DNA of 64,000 nt from Campylobacter sp. (GCF_019423325.1 NZ_JAHZBQ010000001.1:310001-374000); one strand, 5' to 3'; numbered from the stretch's first letter, positions 8,222 through 17,221 are shown. Made by a program: numbers and translations. The notes: a model not told the origin generated them from the letters alone.

Positions 8222-8860
8222 ATGACGAAGGATCAGTGCTGCATCCTAAAGCATTTGACGGAGGGCGAGACGGGCGGTTTTGAGAAAACGGGCGAGATGA
8301 ATGACGGCGAGTTTTTGGATGCGCTTATCGGAAAAGGGCTTGTTTGGATGCTTGACTGGGCCGGCGAGGACGAGACGGGAGATGTAGGCGAATTTATCAG
8401 CTCTAGGCTTGAGGCGCTGCAAAGCGGCGTGTCACTAGACTGCGATAAAATTTACGCAAGGCTCGAAAAAGAAGCGAAAAAAGAGGGTTTCGAGCGCGGC
8501 GATGCGAGCCTATTTTTGATGAACGAGTTTCAAAAGGCGCTGAAGAAGAGCGATTTTAGGCTCTTTACTTTGGATATTCATAGCGACGCATATTATCTGC
8601 TCGTCGCGCACAAGGACGCCGAGAAAGATTTTAAAAAGTTAGGCAAGCGCGAGGAGCTATTTTGGGATATCGCGCCGTGGGGCAAGCGCCGCAAAAGGCA
8701 GATCCTTTACGTCATAAACTGCGAGTGCGGCGAGATGTCAGCGTGGCAGCTGGATGCGGACGAGCCCTCTCCTAGAGATGAGGTTTGCGAGGTTTGCGGG
8801 CGGGTACTTTTCGACGCAGACGGCAACGCGATGCAGCCTTTAGAGAAGGAATTTATCTGA
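8222..8860 (+). CDS. Hypothetical protein with C-terminal zinc-ribbon-like knuckle
   Basis: 212 residues. The first 150 residues resemble, weakly, the DUF6630 type of accessory protein (LDWAGEDETGDVGEFISSRL, then YYLLVAHKDAEKDF). The C-terminus has C-E-C-G (about residues 164-167) and C-E-V-C-G (about 189-193) separated by about 24 residues, which together could hold a zinc ion. AAAGGAG is placed 6 nt before the ATG. It is divergent from the DUF1963 gene, sharing a 175-bp intergenic region. The function is unknown. Confidence 0.6.
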   Translation: MTKDQCCILKHLTEGETGGFEKTGEMNDGEFLDALIGKGLVWMLDWAGEDETGDVGEFISSRLEALQSGVSLDCDKIYARLEKEAKKEGFERGDASLFLMNEFQKALKKSDFRLFTLDIHSDAYYLLVAHKDAEKDFKKLGKREELFWDIAPWGKRRKRQILYVINCECGEMSAWQLDADEPSPRDEVCEVCGRVLFDADGNAMQPLEKEFI

Positions 8861-9592
8861 TCTTTTTGCTTATCACGGCTTTGCGTGCGAAGTTTTGGCT
8901 GGATGAAAGTCAAATTTTATTGCGCAGATTGACAGGATTTGGCGCACAGGTTTGGTTTGCAGCTCAGCGGCGAAACGCGGTTTAAATTTAAAGCTTGTCC
9001 GAGTAGTGGAATGTAGTTTTTGATTTGCGGCTTGCTCGGCGGGCGGCGGAATGTGTTTTGATTTGCAGCTTGCTCTGGTAGTAAAATACGGCTCGACGCG
9101 GCTAGCTTTGTTTTACTGCTCTCGTGGACGGTGAAATTTTGCGGCTTGCGTTTGTGTCCTAATAAGACTTCGGCGCAAGACGCGCTATTTGAGCGCTTGC
9201 GTTCTTGGCTTGATTTTTTATCCAGCAAGTTCGCAGTCGCGGGCGCATCTGCCTATGCTGCGTTAAATTTTGATTTTAATGGTTTTGGACGTAGGTTCGC
9301 GCCGCTAAAAATCAAAATTTTGCCCTGCCGCGAGCGCTAAATTTACAATCTCTAAATTTAAAATTTTAAGCGTAAAATTTTGACCTAAAATTTCTAAAAT
9401 TTAAAATTCTAAATGCGATACGAGCTTTGCCAGCTCGCTTGTTGTAAGGTTCGTAAACTCCATCGCCGCAGAAGCGACGAATTTATTTGATAAAAATAAG
9501 ACAAAATTTTAGCTAGCGCGTCCGCGCAGAACAGAATCCCAATGTTAGCGCGACTGCAAACGCGCTGCGTTTGAAACCCAAAACCGACGAGG
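8861..9592. repeat. Gene-free spacer with a local imperfect tandem repeat
   Basis: No supported gene in 732 bp. A unit beginning GGAATGT and ending TTGCTC(T/G)G occurs at about 9008-9039 and again at 9048-9078, a 40-bp period with scattered differences. The region from 9250 onwards is RAATTY-rich. Small open frames on both strands are low in complexity and have no start signals. Confidence 0.55.
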
Positions 9593-10570
9593 CTAGCCGC
9601 GAGCTTTGGCGATGCACGCCTCGATAGCCGCCATCACCGCTGCGCGAAACCCCGCCGCCTCCAGCGCCGCCAGCCCCTCTATCGTCGTGCCCGCAGGCGA
9701 GCAGACGGCGTCTTTGAGCTCCGATGGGCGCTTGCCGCTTTGTAGCAGGCGCGCCGTGCCCTCTACCGCCGCCGCTACTGCGTCGTAGCATAGCGCCCGC
9801 GGTAGTCCGCCCCGCACGCCCGCATCCGCCGCAGCCTCGATAAAGGCGCACACATACGCGGGCAGACTCCCTGCGATCCCCGTAAATGCGGCAAAGCCAG
9901 CCTCGTCTATCTCGTAAAATTTGCCGATTTTGGCGGCTAGCGCTCGTACGATCTCCCGACTAGCCTCATCAAAATACTCGCCGTAGCACAGCGCCGTAGC
10001 CGACGCGCCGATACCCGCAGCGACGTTTGGCATCGCGCGGACTACGAAAACGTCCGCACCTACGATATTTTGGGCGCACTTCAGCTTGAAATTCGGCGCC
10101 AAAAGAATCAGGATTTTCCCCGCGAGCTCGGGCGCGATCAGGCGCAAAATCTCCTCGTAACTGGCGGGCTTGGTCGCGAGCACGATAATATCCGCTTCGT
10201 GCGCCAGCTGTGTCTCGCCTTGCAAAATCTGCACGCCGTAGCGCTTGCGCAAAAATTCGTTTTTGCTTCTGGCATAAGCTAGGACTTGAAGCTTCGTATC
10301 GGAGGCGGGCTGCGCGCAGGCGGAATCACGCTCGCGGCTCGCAAAATTCTGCTCTAAATTTGCGGAATTCCGCCCGCAAGCCGCAAAGCTTTGAGTATCT
10401 GGCATAAAATTTTGCCCGCCGTGCGCGCAATTCTCTCCGCTCGCTGCGCAATTTTCTTTATCCTCTGTAAAATTTTCTCCGCTCGCCGTGCAATCTCGCC
10501 CGCCAGCTCTGCAAAGTGCGGCGATCATCGCCTCGCCCATATTCCCGCCGCCGATAAATCCCACTTTCAT
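9593..10570 (-). CDS. proC: Pyrroline-5-carboxylate reductase with internal insertion
   Basis: Reduces 1-pyrroline-5-carboxylate to proline with NAD(P)H, the last step of proline synthesis. The N-terminal Rossmann loop GFIGGGNMGEAM and the C-terminal signature (SPAGTTIEGL) are intact. It has 325 residues against about 270 for the usual enzyme. The extra length is a low-complexity block at about residues 24-88, between the first beta-alpha unit and the second beta strand, with an approximate 8-residue repeat of the type (E/Q)N(F/C)-x5. In DNA this is a 24-bp unit containing AATT. The start chosen is ATG at 10570 (AAAGGAG, 6-nt gap); a longer frame adds 11 residues without homology. Divergent from ilvC. 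Confidence 0.93.
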   Translation of the reverse strand: MKVGFIGGGNMGEAMIAALCRAGGRDCTASGENFTEDKENCAASGENCAHGGQNFMPDTQSFAACGRNSANLEQNFASRERDSACAQPASDTKLQVLAYARSKNEFLRKRYGVQILQGETQLAHEADIIVLATKPASYEEILRLIAPELAGKILILLAPNFKLKCAQNIVGADVFVVRAMPNVAAGIGASATALCYGEYFDEASREIVRALAAKIGKFYEIDEAGFAAFTGIAGSLPAYVCAFIEAAADAGVRGGLPRALCYDAVAAAVEGTARLLQSGKRPSELKDAVCSPAGTTIEGLAALEAAGFRAAVMAAIEACIAKARG

Positions 10571-10671
10571 TTTCGCTCCTTTTAAAGCTAAATTATGCCT
10601 CAATGATAGCTCAAAATTTCTTTATCCGCCCTTGCGGCGCGCGGTTTATCTGCATAAAAGCAAATTTTAGC

Positions 10672-10677
10672 TACAAT
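10672..10677 (+). promoter_or_regulatory. -10 box for ilvC
   Basis: TACAAT in the context TTTTAGCTACAAT, about 30 bp upstream of the ilvC ATG. The AAAAAAGGA Shine-Dalgarno follows at about 10693-10701. Confidence 0.5.
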
Positions 10678-10707
10678 CTCGCCTAAATTTTTAAAAAAGG
10701 ATGCGTT

Positions 10708-11730
10708 ATGGCAATAAACGTTTTTTACGACAAAGATTGCGATTTAGGTTTGATTAAGGCTAAAAAGGTCGCTATGATCGGCTTTGGCTCGCAGGGACAC
10801 GCTCATGCCGAAAATTTGCGAGATAGCGGCGTAGAGGTCATTGTGGGCCTGAAAAAAGGGGGCGCGAGCTGGAGCAAGGCCGAGGCAAAGGGCTTTAAAG
10901 TAATGAGCGTCGGCGAAGCTACGAAGGCCGCTGATCTTGTGATGATCCTAACGCCAGATGAGTTTCAAGGCGACATTTTTAAAGCCGAGATCGAGCCGAA
11001 TTTAAGCGAGGGTAACGCGATCGCGTTCGCGCACGGCTTTAATATCCACTTCGGACAGATCGTCCCTCCAAAGGGCGTCGACTGCATTATGATCGCTCCG
11101 AAAGCCCCGGGCCACACCGTCCGCAACGAGTTCGTAAGCGGCGGCGGCGTACCGATGCTGATCGCCGTTTCGCAAAACGAAAGCGGCAGAGCCAAAGAGC
11201 TTGCTCTAAGCTACGCAAGTGCGATCGGCGGCGGCCGCACTGGCATCATCGAAACGACTTTTAAAGCAGAGACCGAGACTGATCTTTTCGGCGAGCAGGC
11301 TGTACTTTGCGGCGGACTTTGCGCGCTCATTAACGCAGGCTTTGAGACCCTCGTCGAGGCTGGATATGAGCCTGAAATGGCGTATTTTGAGTGCCAGCAC
11401 GAGATGAAGCTGATCGTGGATCTCATCTATCAAGGTGGCATGGCAGATATGCGCTACTCGATCTCAAACACCGCAGAATACGGCGATTACGTAAGCGGAA
11501 ACCGCGTCGTAAACGAAAGCAGCAAAGCGGCGATGAAAGAGGTGCTAAAGGAAATTCAAAATGGCAAATTTGCAAAAGACTTTATCCTCGAGCGCAAAGC
11601 TGGCTATGTGCGAATGAACGCCGAGCGCAATATCACGGCAAACAGTTTGCTTAGCAAAACCGGCGAGAAGCTTCGCGCGATGATGCCGTGGATCGCCAAA
11701 GGCAAGCTCGTAAATAAAGATAAAAACTGA
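10708..11730 (+). CDS. ilvC: Ketol-acid reductoisomerase
   Basis: Second common step of isoleucine and valine synthesis: NADPH- and Mg2+-dependent isomerisation and reduction of acetolactate or acetohydroxybutyrate. 340 residues, the length of the short class I enzyme. Visible motifs are the dinucleotide loop GFGSQGHAHA, AHGFNIHFG, PKAPGHTVR, and the metal-binding segment ETETDLFGEQAVLCGG with the later FECQHEMKLIVDL. No insertion is present. The order ilvC / deacetylase / dprA / ruvX is the same as in C. jejuni. Confidence 0.98.
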   Translation: MAINVFYDKDCDLGLIKAKKVAMIGFGSQGHAHAENLRDSGVEVIVGLKKGGASWSKAEAKGFKVMSVGEATKAADLVMILTPDEFQGDIFKAEIEPNLSEGNAIAFAHGFNIHFGQIVPPKGVDCIMIAPKAPGHTVRNEFVSGGGVPMLIAVSQNESGRAKELALSYASAIGGGRTGIIETTFKAETETDLFGEQAVLCGGLCALINAGFETLVEAGYEPEMAYFECQHEMKLIVDLIYQGGMADMRYSISNTAEYGDYVSGNRVVNESSKAAMKEVLKEIQNGKFAKDFILERKAGYVRMNAERNITANSLLSKTGEKLRAMMPWIAKGKLVNKDKN

Positions 11731-11743
11731 TTTCGGCTGAGCT

Positions 11744-12934
11744 TTGGCTAATACAAATCCACGAGGGCGCCGCAAAAAGCGCCCGATCAATTACATAGCG
11801 ATCGCCTTTGTCGTAATCTTATGCTTTTTAAGCGGTGCGGTTACCTACGCGGTTTTGGATCTCGTATTTTCGGGCAATAAAGCCGCATTGCAGCAAAGCT
11901 CGCGCAAACAAACTCCCGAGAGCGCTTCTGATTCTCGCGGTAAAAAGCCTCGTTTAAGCGCTGCACAGAAGGAAGCGCTGATTCAAAAGGAGCTTAATAA
12001 GATCGCCGAGCAAAACGTAACCACGCCTAAGATGAGTATCGAGCCCGCACGGCGGAATTCCGCAGGAGAAAATTCCGCAAACGGCGATTCGCAAAATTCC
12101 GTAAATTCTATGGCTTCCGCAAATTCCGCCGCCGCAAATTCGGCGGGTGACGGACCTGACGTAAATTTTACCGCGGCAAATTCCGCGCCAGAAAATTCCA
12201 TAAATTCTACCGCGCAAAGCCGTGCTTCCGGCGGCGCGGACGATCTTTCTAAATCGCCGCGCAAGGCTTTGCCCGCAGGCTCTCGCGCAAAGCTAGCGAT
12301 CATCATCGACGACGTAGGCACCGACGAGCAGGCGCAAAAGATCGCCGCTCTGCCCGTGCGAGTGACGCCGTCCATCTTCCCGCCCGAGTATCAGCGCAAG
12401 GACACGCGCTCGCTCGCTCGCGGCTTTGAGCATTACGCGATCCACCTGCCGATGGAGGCGAGCTCTGCTAAAAATAATTCCGCGACGCTGCGAACCTCGG
12501 ATAATTACGAGAAGCTGCGAGGCGTCATAGAGAAGCTGCGCGCGGACTTTCCGAACGCTAAATTTATAAACAACCACACCGGTTCTAAATTTACCGCCGA
12601 CGAGCGCGCGATGCAAAACCTGCTGCGCGCGATGAACGAGCATGGATTTTTATTTATCGACTCGCGCACGAGCCCCGCTACCAAGGCTAAGGCGGCGATG
12701 AATGGGCTTGGCATGCGATACGTGCATCGCGACGTGTTTTTAGATAATCAAAACAGCGTCGCTGCGGTGCGCAAAAAGCTACGTGAAGCCGTGACGCTTG
12801 CTAAAAAGCAGGGTTACGCCATCGCTATCGGCCATCCCAAAAGCTCCACTCTGCGCGCGCTTGCAAACAGCGCCGACATCCTAGGCGAGGTCGATTTGGT
12901 CTATTTGGACGAAATTTATGAGTACTACGAGTGA
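11744..12934 (+). CDS. Divergent polysaccharide deacetylase family protein with RAATTY-coded linker
   Basis: 396 residues. Residues 14-42 are a transmembrane anchor after a basic N-terminus, so the protein is periplasmic and inner-membrane-tethered. Residues 183-390 form the YibQ/COG2861-type 'divergent polysaccharide deacetylase' domain (LAIIIDDVGTDEQ, FINNHTGSKFT, FIDSRTSP, AIAIGHPK). Between them, residues about 100-165 are a linker rich in N-S and N-F pairs. Its DNA (12055-12207) holds ten RAATTY hexamers, all in the same reading frame. The start is TTG 13 bp after ilvC with only a weak ribosome site; an ilvC operon member by spacing. The substrate is unknown. Confidence 0.88.
   Translation: MANTNPRGRRKKRPINYIAIAFVVILCFLSGAVTYAVLDLVFSGNKAALQQSSRKQTPESASDSRGKKPRLSAAQKEALIQKELNKIAEQNVTTPKMSIEPARRNSAGENSANGDSQNSVNSMASANSAAANSAGDGPDVNFTAANSAPENSINSTAQSRASGGADDLSKSPRKALPAGSRAKLAIIIDDVGTDEQAQKIAALPVRVTPSIFPPEYQRKDTRSLARGFEHYAIHLPMEASSAKNNSATLRTSDNYEKLRGVIEKLRADFPNAKFINNHTGSKFTADERAMQNLLRAMNEHGFLFIDSRTSPATKAKAAMNGLGMRYVHRDVFLDNQNSVAAVRKKLREAVTLAKKQGYAIAIGHPKSSTLRALANSADILGEVDLVYLDEIYEYYE
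12055..12207 (+). repeat. RAATTY array inside the deacetylase gene
   Basis: AATT cores at 12056, 12071, 12095, 12104, 12122, 12137, 12164, 12179, 12194 and 12203. Each is flanked by a purine and a pyrimidine, giving RAATTY. Gaps are 9, 15, 18, 24 or 27 bp, most often 15. All are in the frame that encodes Asn-Ser or Asn-Phe. Confidence 0.9.
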
Positions 12935-13706
12935 GCTCGATTTTAAAATTCTAAGCCTAGCGAGGCTTGGCGCAAGCGAGCCCGCGCGGCTGTATTTTAG
13001 GGGCGAGCCGGCGCTGCTGCAAAAGCGCTGCATCTCGATCGTAGGCTCGCGCAAGATGAGTGTTTATACTAAAAATTTGATCCTGCGCCTCGCCCGCGCT
13101 TTGAGCGATGCGGACTTTTGCGTCGTAAGCGGCGCGGCGATCGGCTGCGACATAGCCGCGCACGAAGGGGCGTTTCCAAACACGATCGCGGTTTTTGGCA
13201 ACGGCCTTGATCAAATTTATCCCGCGCAAAACGCCGCTATGATCGGCAAAATTTACGAACGCAGCCTCGCGCTTAGCGAGTATGAGGACGGCGTGAGCGC
13301 GCGCGGATTTCAGTTTTTGCAGCGCAACCGCATCGTCGTAGCGCTGTCCGAGGCGCTCGTAGTCGCTCAAGCCGAGCCCCGCAGCGGCTCGCTGCAAAGC
13401 GCGCGCCTGGCTCGCGAGATGGGCGTACCCGTCTACGTGCTGCCGCACCGCATGGACGAGAGCGCGGGCACGAACGATCTACTCGCAAAATCTCAGGCGC
13501 GGCTGATCGCGGATTTTGGCGAGTTTGTGGCTTCTTTAGCTCCGCAGACGCCGCAAAGCATCGAGCGCGCGCAGGATGAGGTGATGGAATTTTTAGCGCT
13601 AAATTCCGATCTGCAAGCGGCGATCGAGCGCTTCGGCGATAAAATTTACGAATACGAGCTTGAAGGCAGGATAGAAATTTTAGGCGCAAAGATCGTAGCA
13701 AAGTAG
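12918..13706 (+). CDS. dprA: DNA-processing protein DprA
   Basis: Binds incoming single-stranded DNA during natural transformation and loads RecA. 262 residues, the short form made essentially of the Rossmann-like DprA domain plus a C-terminal extension. Visible motifs are VGSRKMSVYT (the SxGxR-type phosphate loop region), VVSGAAIGCDIAAHEGA, AVFGNGLDQIYP and EPRSGSLQSARLA. The ATG at 12918 overlaps the end of the deacetylase gene by 17 bp, indicating translational coupling. Its presence agrees with a transformable organism, relevant to the RAATTY observation. Confidence 0.95.
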   Translation: MSTTSELDFKILSLARLGASEPARLYFRGEPALLQKRCISIVGSRKMSVYTKNLILRLARALSDADFCVVSGAAIGCDIAAHEGAFPNTIAVFGNGLDQIYPAQNAAMIGKIYERSLALSEYEDGVSARGFQFLQRNRIVVALSEALVVAQAEPRSGSLQSARLAREMGVPVYVLPHRMDESAGTNDLLAKSQARLIADFGEFVASLAPQTPQSIERAQDEVMEFLALNSDLQAAIERFGDKIYEYELEGRIEILGAKIVAK

Positions 13707-14540
13707 CTGGAGGCTGGCGCTTGCTCGCCGTGGTTTGATAGGCGCTGCCCGCCGGTGCGGCTTGTTTGCACGGCGCGTAGTCTGCGCGGCCGGTGTTTAA
13801 ATTTAGAAAAAGGCGGCTCGGTAAAATTTTGCTTTCCGCAAGTAGCACTTGAGCTTAAAACAAACCATCGCGGCTTGTTTGTGCAGCGCCGCTCGCCTCC
13901 GCTTGCGGTAATGATCGGTTTGTGAATGCCGCGCGCGATTTATAAATACTTTGCGGCGCAGAATTTAAGCTTTAAAATGCATGAAATTTTCTGAAATAGC
14001 GTTTAAATGTTTGTTTGCCTATCGTGCTAAATTTTTGCGGGTAAATTTGGCTGCGGATTTCAGCATAAACGTAGTAGGCTGAATTTGCCGCAAGGAAAAA
14101 TTTTGGTTGTGGCGACAGAATTTTACTAACGATGAGGCGAGCTTGCGTTCGGTCGTCGTGCAGATGCGGACCCATTTTAAAATTTTAATTTCGCGCGGGG
14201 TGCGTCGATCGCGTCCGTATCTGTGCGGCAGAGTTTATGTCCGTCGTGCGTTTGAGTGTCGCTTACATGCGGCTCGCGTGGACGAAGTACGGGTGTACCT
14301 GCCGGGTGCGGCGATCGAAATTTTAAAATTTGAAGCTTGTGGATGATAAATTAATAGGCTCGCAAGCGGCGCGAGCGAGTGAAATTTATGTCAATTTAGT
14401 ATAAAATTTCATAAATTCCGCAGCTAAATTCTGCGATAAAATTTAGCTATGAAATTCCGATCGCGGAATTTCGGCGATAGAATTTTAATAGCGGAATTCC
14501 GCAAAATTCCATAAAATTTAATGTAAGTAAAGGATGAAAT
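13707..14540. repeat. 834-bp gene-free spacer between dprA and ruvX
   Basis: No supported gene. A unit GCGGCTTGTTTG(C/T)(A/G)C.. occurs near 13757 and again near 13870. The last 160 bp before ruvX are packed with AATT-containing phrases (GCGGAATTCCGC, TAAAATTT). In C. jejuni these two genes are close together, so this spacer is lineage-specific expansion. Confidence 0.55.
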
Positions 14541-14933
14541 TTGATAGTTGCGATCGATCTTGGGCTTAAGCGTATCGGCGTGGCGGCGGCACCGGATGAT
14601 AAGACGCCGCTTCCGTGCGAGCCGATCCTACGCAAAAATCGCACCCAAGCCGCGCTCGAGCTAAGCGAACTGCTGCGTGAAAAGGGCGCCAGCGTGCTAG
14701 TGCTGGGCGTACCGCGTGGCGGGGCAAGCGAGGAGGAGATGAGCAGGCGCATACGCCACTTCGCCTCGCTGCTGGATTTTGACGGCGAGATAAAATTTCA
14801 AGACGAGAGCTTTTCGAGCGCCGAAGCCGCGGAGTTTGCGAGTAAATGCGCTAAGGGCGGCGGCAAGGATCCGCGCTTTGATAGTATCGCCGCGACGATA
14901 ATTTTACAGAGGTTTTTGGCGAGCAGGGGCTAG
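14541..14933 (+). CDS. ruvX: Holliday junction resolvase-like protein RuvX/YqgF
   Basis: RNase H-fold protein (UPF0081), implicated in processing of the 5' end of pre-16S rRNA and proposed as a junction resolvase. 130 residues, normal for the family. The N-terminus IVAIDLGLKRIGVA contains the first catalytic Asp (residue 5). LVLGVPRGG and the C-terminal segment around DSIAATIILQRFL carry the other conserved acidic region. The start is TTG at 14541, preceded by AAAGGATG with a suitable gap; no ATG fits. Confidence 0.92.
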   Translation: MIVAIDLGLKRIGVAAAPDDKTPLPCEPILRKNRTQAALELSELLREKGASVLVLGVPRGGASEEEMSRRIRHFASLLDFDGEIKFQDESFSSAEAAEFASKCAKGGGKDPRFDSIAATIILQRFLASRG

Positions 14934-15394
14934 GCGCGTGTGCAGCAACGTAATTTGCGCGCGGCGACGCAAGAGAGAATTGCCACTCGTCTGTTTTGCC
15001 GTTTGTCTATTTTGTCGCCGTTTGAAAGGCCGCGAAATTTTACTCGCTCGCCTAAAACGGACGGAATTTTATGCTCGTTAGAGATTGATAAAATTTCATC
15101 GTCCGTTAAAGTTTGGCGAAATTTTGCTTTGCCTAAAAAGAGTCTGTATAATTTATTTCGGAGCATCCGTAAATGACGCTTTAGGCGGTTAAACCGAGCG
15201 AGATTGACAGCGATTTAAGTTTTAAACGGCGAGGTTTATGCATTTTGGCGATTTGTGCTCGCGCGCACGGCTGCTATTTTAAGTTTTTTCAAGGTCTATT
15301 TAGACGCAAAGAATGCTAAGCAAAATTGCAAAAACGCGGATGCATTATAGAATAGGGCGCGAATTTTGAGATAAATTTCATTTAGGAAGCGGTT
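14934..15394. other. Gene-free spacer upstream of the EthD gene
   Basis: 461 bp with no supported gene. It contains several RAATTY hexamers and a possible -10 box TATAGA at 15346-15351, about 44 bp before the next start codon. Confidence 0.4.
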
Positions 15395-15763
15395 ATGTTT
15401 AAGATCACGATGTTGGTAAAAAGGGCGCCGGGTATCACGCAGCAAGAGTTTATGGCGCATTGGGCGGCGCATTCGCAAAAGGTTTTGGATAATCAAAAGG
15501 CACTAAATATCGTCCGCTATGCAAAAACTATGCCCATCTTTATCGAGGGGCAGAGCACCAGGCGCAATACGGCGGCGTTTGGCTACGACGCGATGGGCGA
15601 GCTATGGTATGAGAGCGTGCAGGCATTTGCGGATGCGCGAAATAGCGAGGCAGCGCGAGCGGTGCTAACGGAGCTGATGGCGGATGAGGCGAGGTTTTGC
15701 GATATGAAAAACTCGGTGATGTGGTTCGGCGAGGAGGAGGCTGTGATAGAGTTTGAGCGCTAG
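15395..15763 (+). CDS. EthD-domain protein
   Basis: 122 residues, one ferredoxin-like alpha+beta barrel domain of the EthD/dabb type. The opening (MFKITMLVKRAPGITQQEFMAHWAAHSQKV) has the K-R-x-P-G-x-(T/S)-x2-E-F-x2-H-W-x3-H pattern. The later GYDAMGELWYES segment matches the family's second strand. Members occur next to oxygenases and degradative enzymes, but no such enzyme is adjacent here. AGGAAG precedes the ATG. The role is unknown. Confidence 0.82.
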   Translation: MFKITMLVKRAPGITQQEFMAHWAAHSQKVLDNQKALNIVRYAKTMPIFIEGQSTRRNTAAFGYDAMGELWYESVQAFADARNSEAARAVLTELMADEARFCDMKNSVMWFGEEEAVIEFER

Positions 15764-16534
15764 GGAGCGCGGCTTGTAGCGAATAAATTTTGAAGTAAAG
15801 CAATTCTACGTGGCATTTGGGTTTTAAAACTATCAGAATTTTACGAGCTGGGCTTGCACAGCTGAAATTGCGGGTGCGGCTTACATAGATGAAATTTACG
15901 TACGCTATACAGATACTGCGCGGCCTTGATTATTTTCAGGCTCAACATATCTAAGCGGTGCGATATAATCTAATAAGCCTGGGTATCGGAGCAAAAAATG
16001 CCTAAAGGTGCATTACGCCTGCAGTTTTGGCATAGGCAAGCCTATTTCTAAGATAAAATTTAAAGGCTGGCAGTGTAAATTTTTTAAAATTTCTAAGCAG
16101 CAATGCGAAATTTTCAAAAGTTTTCTAGGGTGCGGCAAGATGCTTGTCGCGGGTTTGGTACTCGACAAAATATTTTACACACTAAATTATCGCTCTGATA
16201 AATCGCCATTGCAGAGGCTGCAGGTGCTTAAGACCTCAAGGATTAAATACGTTTTAGTCCTATTATAAATACTATAGCCGTGGACAGTCATATAGACATG
16301 CGAGTAAAAATTGAGGCAAGCCAGCCATAAAAATAATCTTGCAAGTAAAATTTTAATTTGTCTTTTTAAAATTCAGCTCAAAGCTCCGTTTAAAATTTTA
16401 TTTAAAATTTTGCTTGGGATTTTGATAGAAATTTTGCAGGAATTTCGCCGCAAATTTCACAGCTATTATCAAAAATTAAAATTTTATCCCTCGCTTTTTG
16501 CTATAATTATTTTTAAAATTTAAAAGGAGCAAAA
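15764..16534. repeat. Gene-free spacer with RAATTY clusters
   Basis: 771 bp without a supported gene. The open frames at about 16008-16268 and 16311-16523 are composed mainly of Lys/Phe/Ile codons produced by AAATTT-type motifs and have no start signals. RAATTY density is high from 16050 to 16460. Confidence 0.5.
16502..16507 (+). promoter_or_regulatory. -10 box for the second Sel1 gene
   Basis: Consensus TATAAT in TTTGCTATAATTA, 28 bp before the ATG at 16535. The AAAAGGAG Shine-Dalgarno is between them. Confidence 0.6.
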
Positions 16535-17221
16535 ATGAAAATTTTAGCGTCGATTGCCGCACTAATCGTAGCAGTCTACTTGCTCGCGCAGATATTTTTC
16601 CCGCAGGCGATCTCGTTTGTCGGATGTGGCGTCGGTATGGCTAATTCGTGCGAAGACTATGGAGGATATTTGCTTGAGGAGCGCGATTATGAGGCAGCAA
16701 AAAAGCCATTTGAAAAAGCTTGTGAAGCGGGACTAGAAAATAGCTGTGCTATCGCGGGGGATTTGTATTACGACGAGCAAAATTTATATAAAACTACAAA
16801 AGATAAGGGCAAGTCCGCGCGGTTTTATTCCAAAGCGTGCGAGCTGGGAGCCGCCAAAGCTTGCTACAACGCTGCGATAATCTCTTATAAAAATGCCGAT
16901 AAGAAAAATACGTTCGCATTTTTTGCCAAATCATGCGATTTGGGATTAGGCGAGGGCTGCTTGAACGCTGCGGTCGCTAGCTATGAAGAAAAAGACTATC
17001 AGGGCGCTCTTAAGTTTTTCCTAAAATCTTGCGATGCTGCTTTGGCGGAGGGATGCCAAAGGGTTGGACTAGCGTATTCAAAGAAGGAATTTGGCGAGCC
17101 GGATCTGGATAAGGCGATGATCTACTACGACAAGGCTTGCAAACTGGGAGCGGAGTTTAGCTGCAACGTAGTAGCCGCGATGAATAAAATAAATGCAAGC
17201 GAGGCTAATGCGACCAAATAG
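16535..17221 (+). CDS. Sel1-repeat (Hcp-like) cysteine-rich protein
   Basis: 228 residues. Residues 1-22 are a hydrophobic signal or anchor. Five or six Sel1-like repeats with paired cysteines follow (FEKACEAGLENSCAIAG, YSKACELGAAKACYNAA, FAKSCDLGLGEGCLNAA, FLKSCDAALAEGCQRVG). It is a paralogue of 1763-2545 and is predicted to be periplasmic with one disulfide per repeat. The ATG follows AAAAGGAG, and a TATAAT box lies at 16502-16507. The binding partner is unknown. Confidence 0.85.
   Translation: MKILASIAALIVAVYLLAQIFFPQAISFVGCGVGMANSCEDYGGYLLEERDYEAAKKPFEKACEAGLENSCAIAGDLYYDEQNLYKTTKDKGKSARFYSKACELGAAKACYNAAIISYKNADKKNTFAFFAKSCDLGLGEGCLNAAVASYEEKDYQGALKFFLKSCDAALAEGCQRVGLAYSKKEFGEPDLDKAMIYYDKACKLGAEFSCNVVAAMNKINASEANATK

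Noticed and set aside
8917..9340. Open frames on both strands between 8.9 and 9.3 kb
   Set aside because: Low complexity, no ribosome-binding sites, and they overlap a 40-bp imperfect tandem repeat.
16008..16523. Two Lys/Phe/Ile-rich frames before the second Sel1 gene
   Set aside because: Residues come from AAATTT-type motifs read through; no start signals. The real promoter and gene start follow them.
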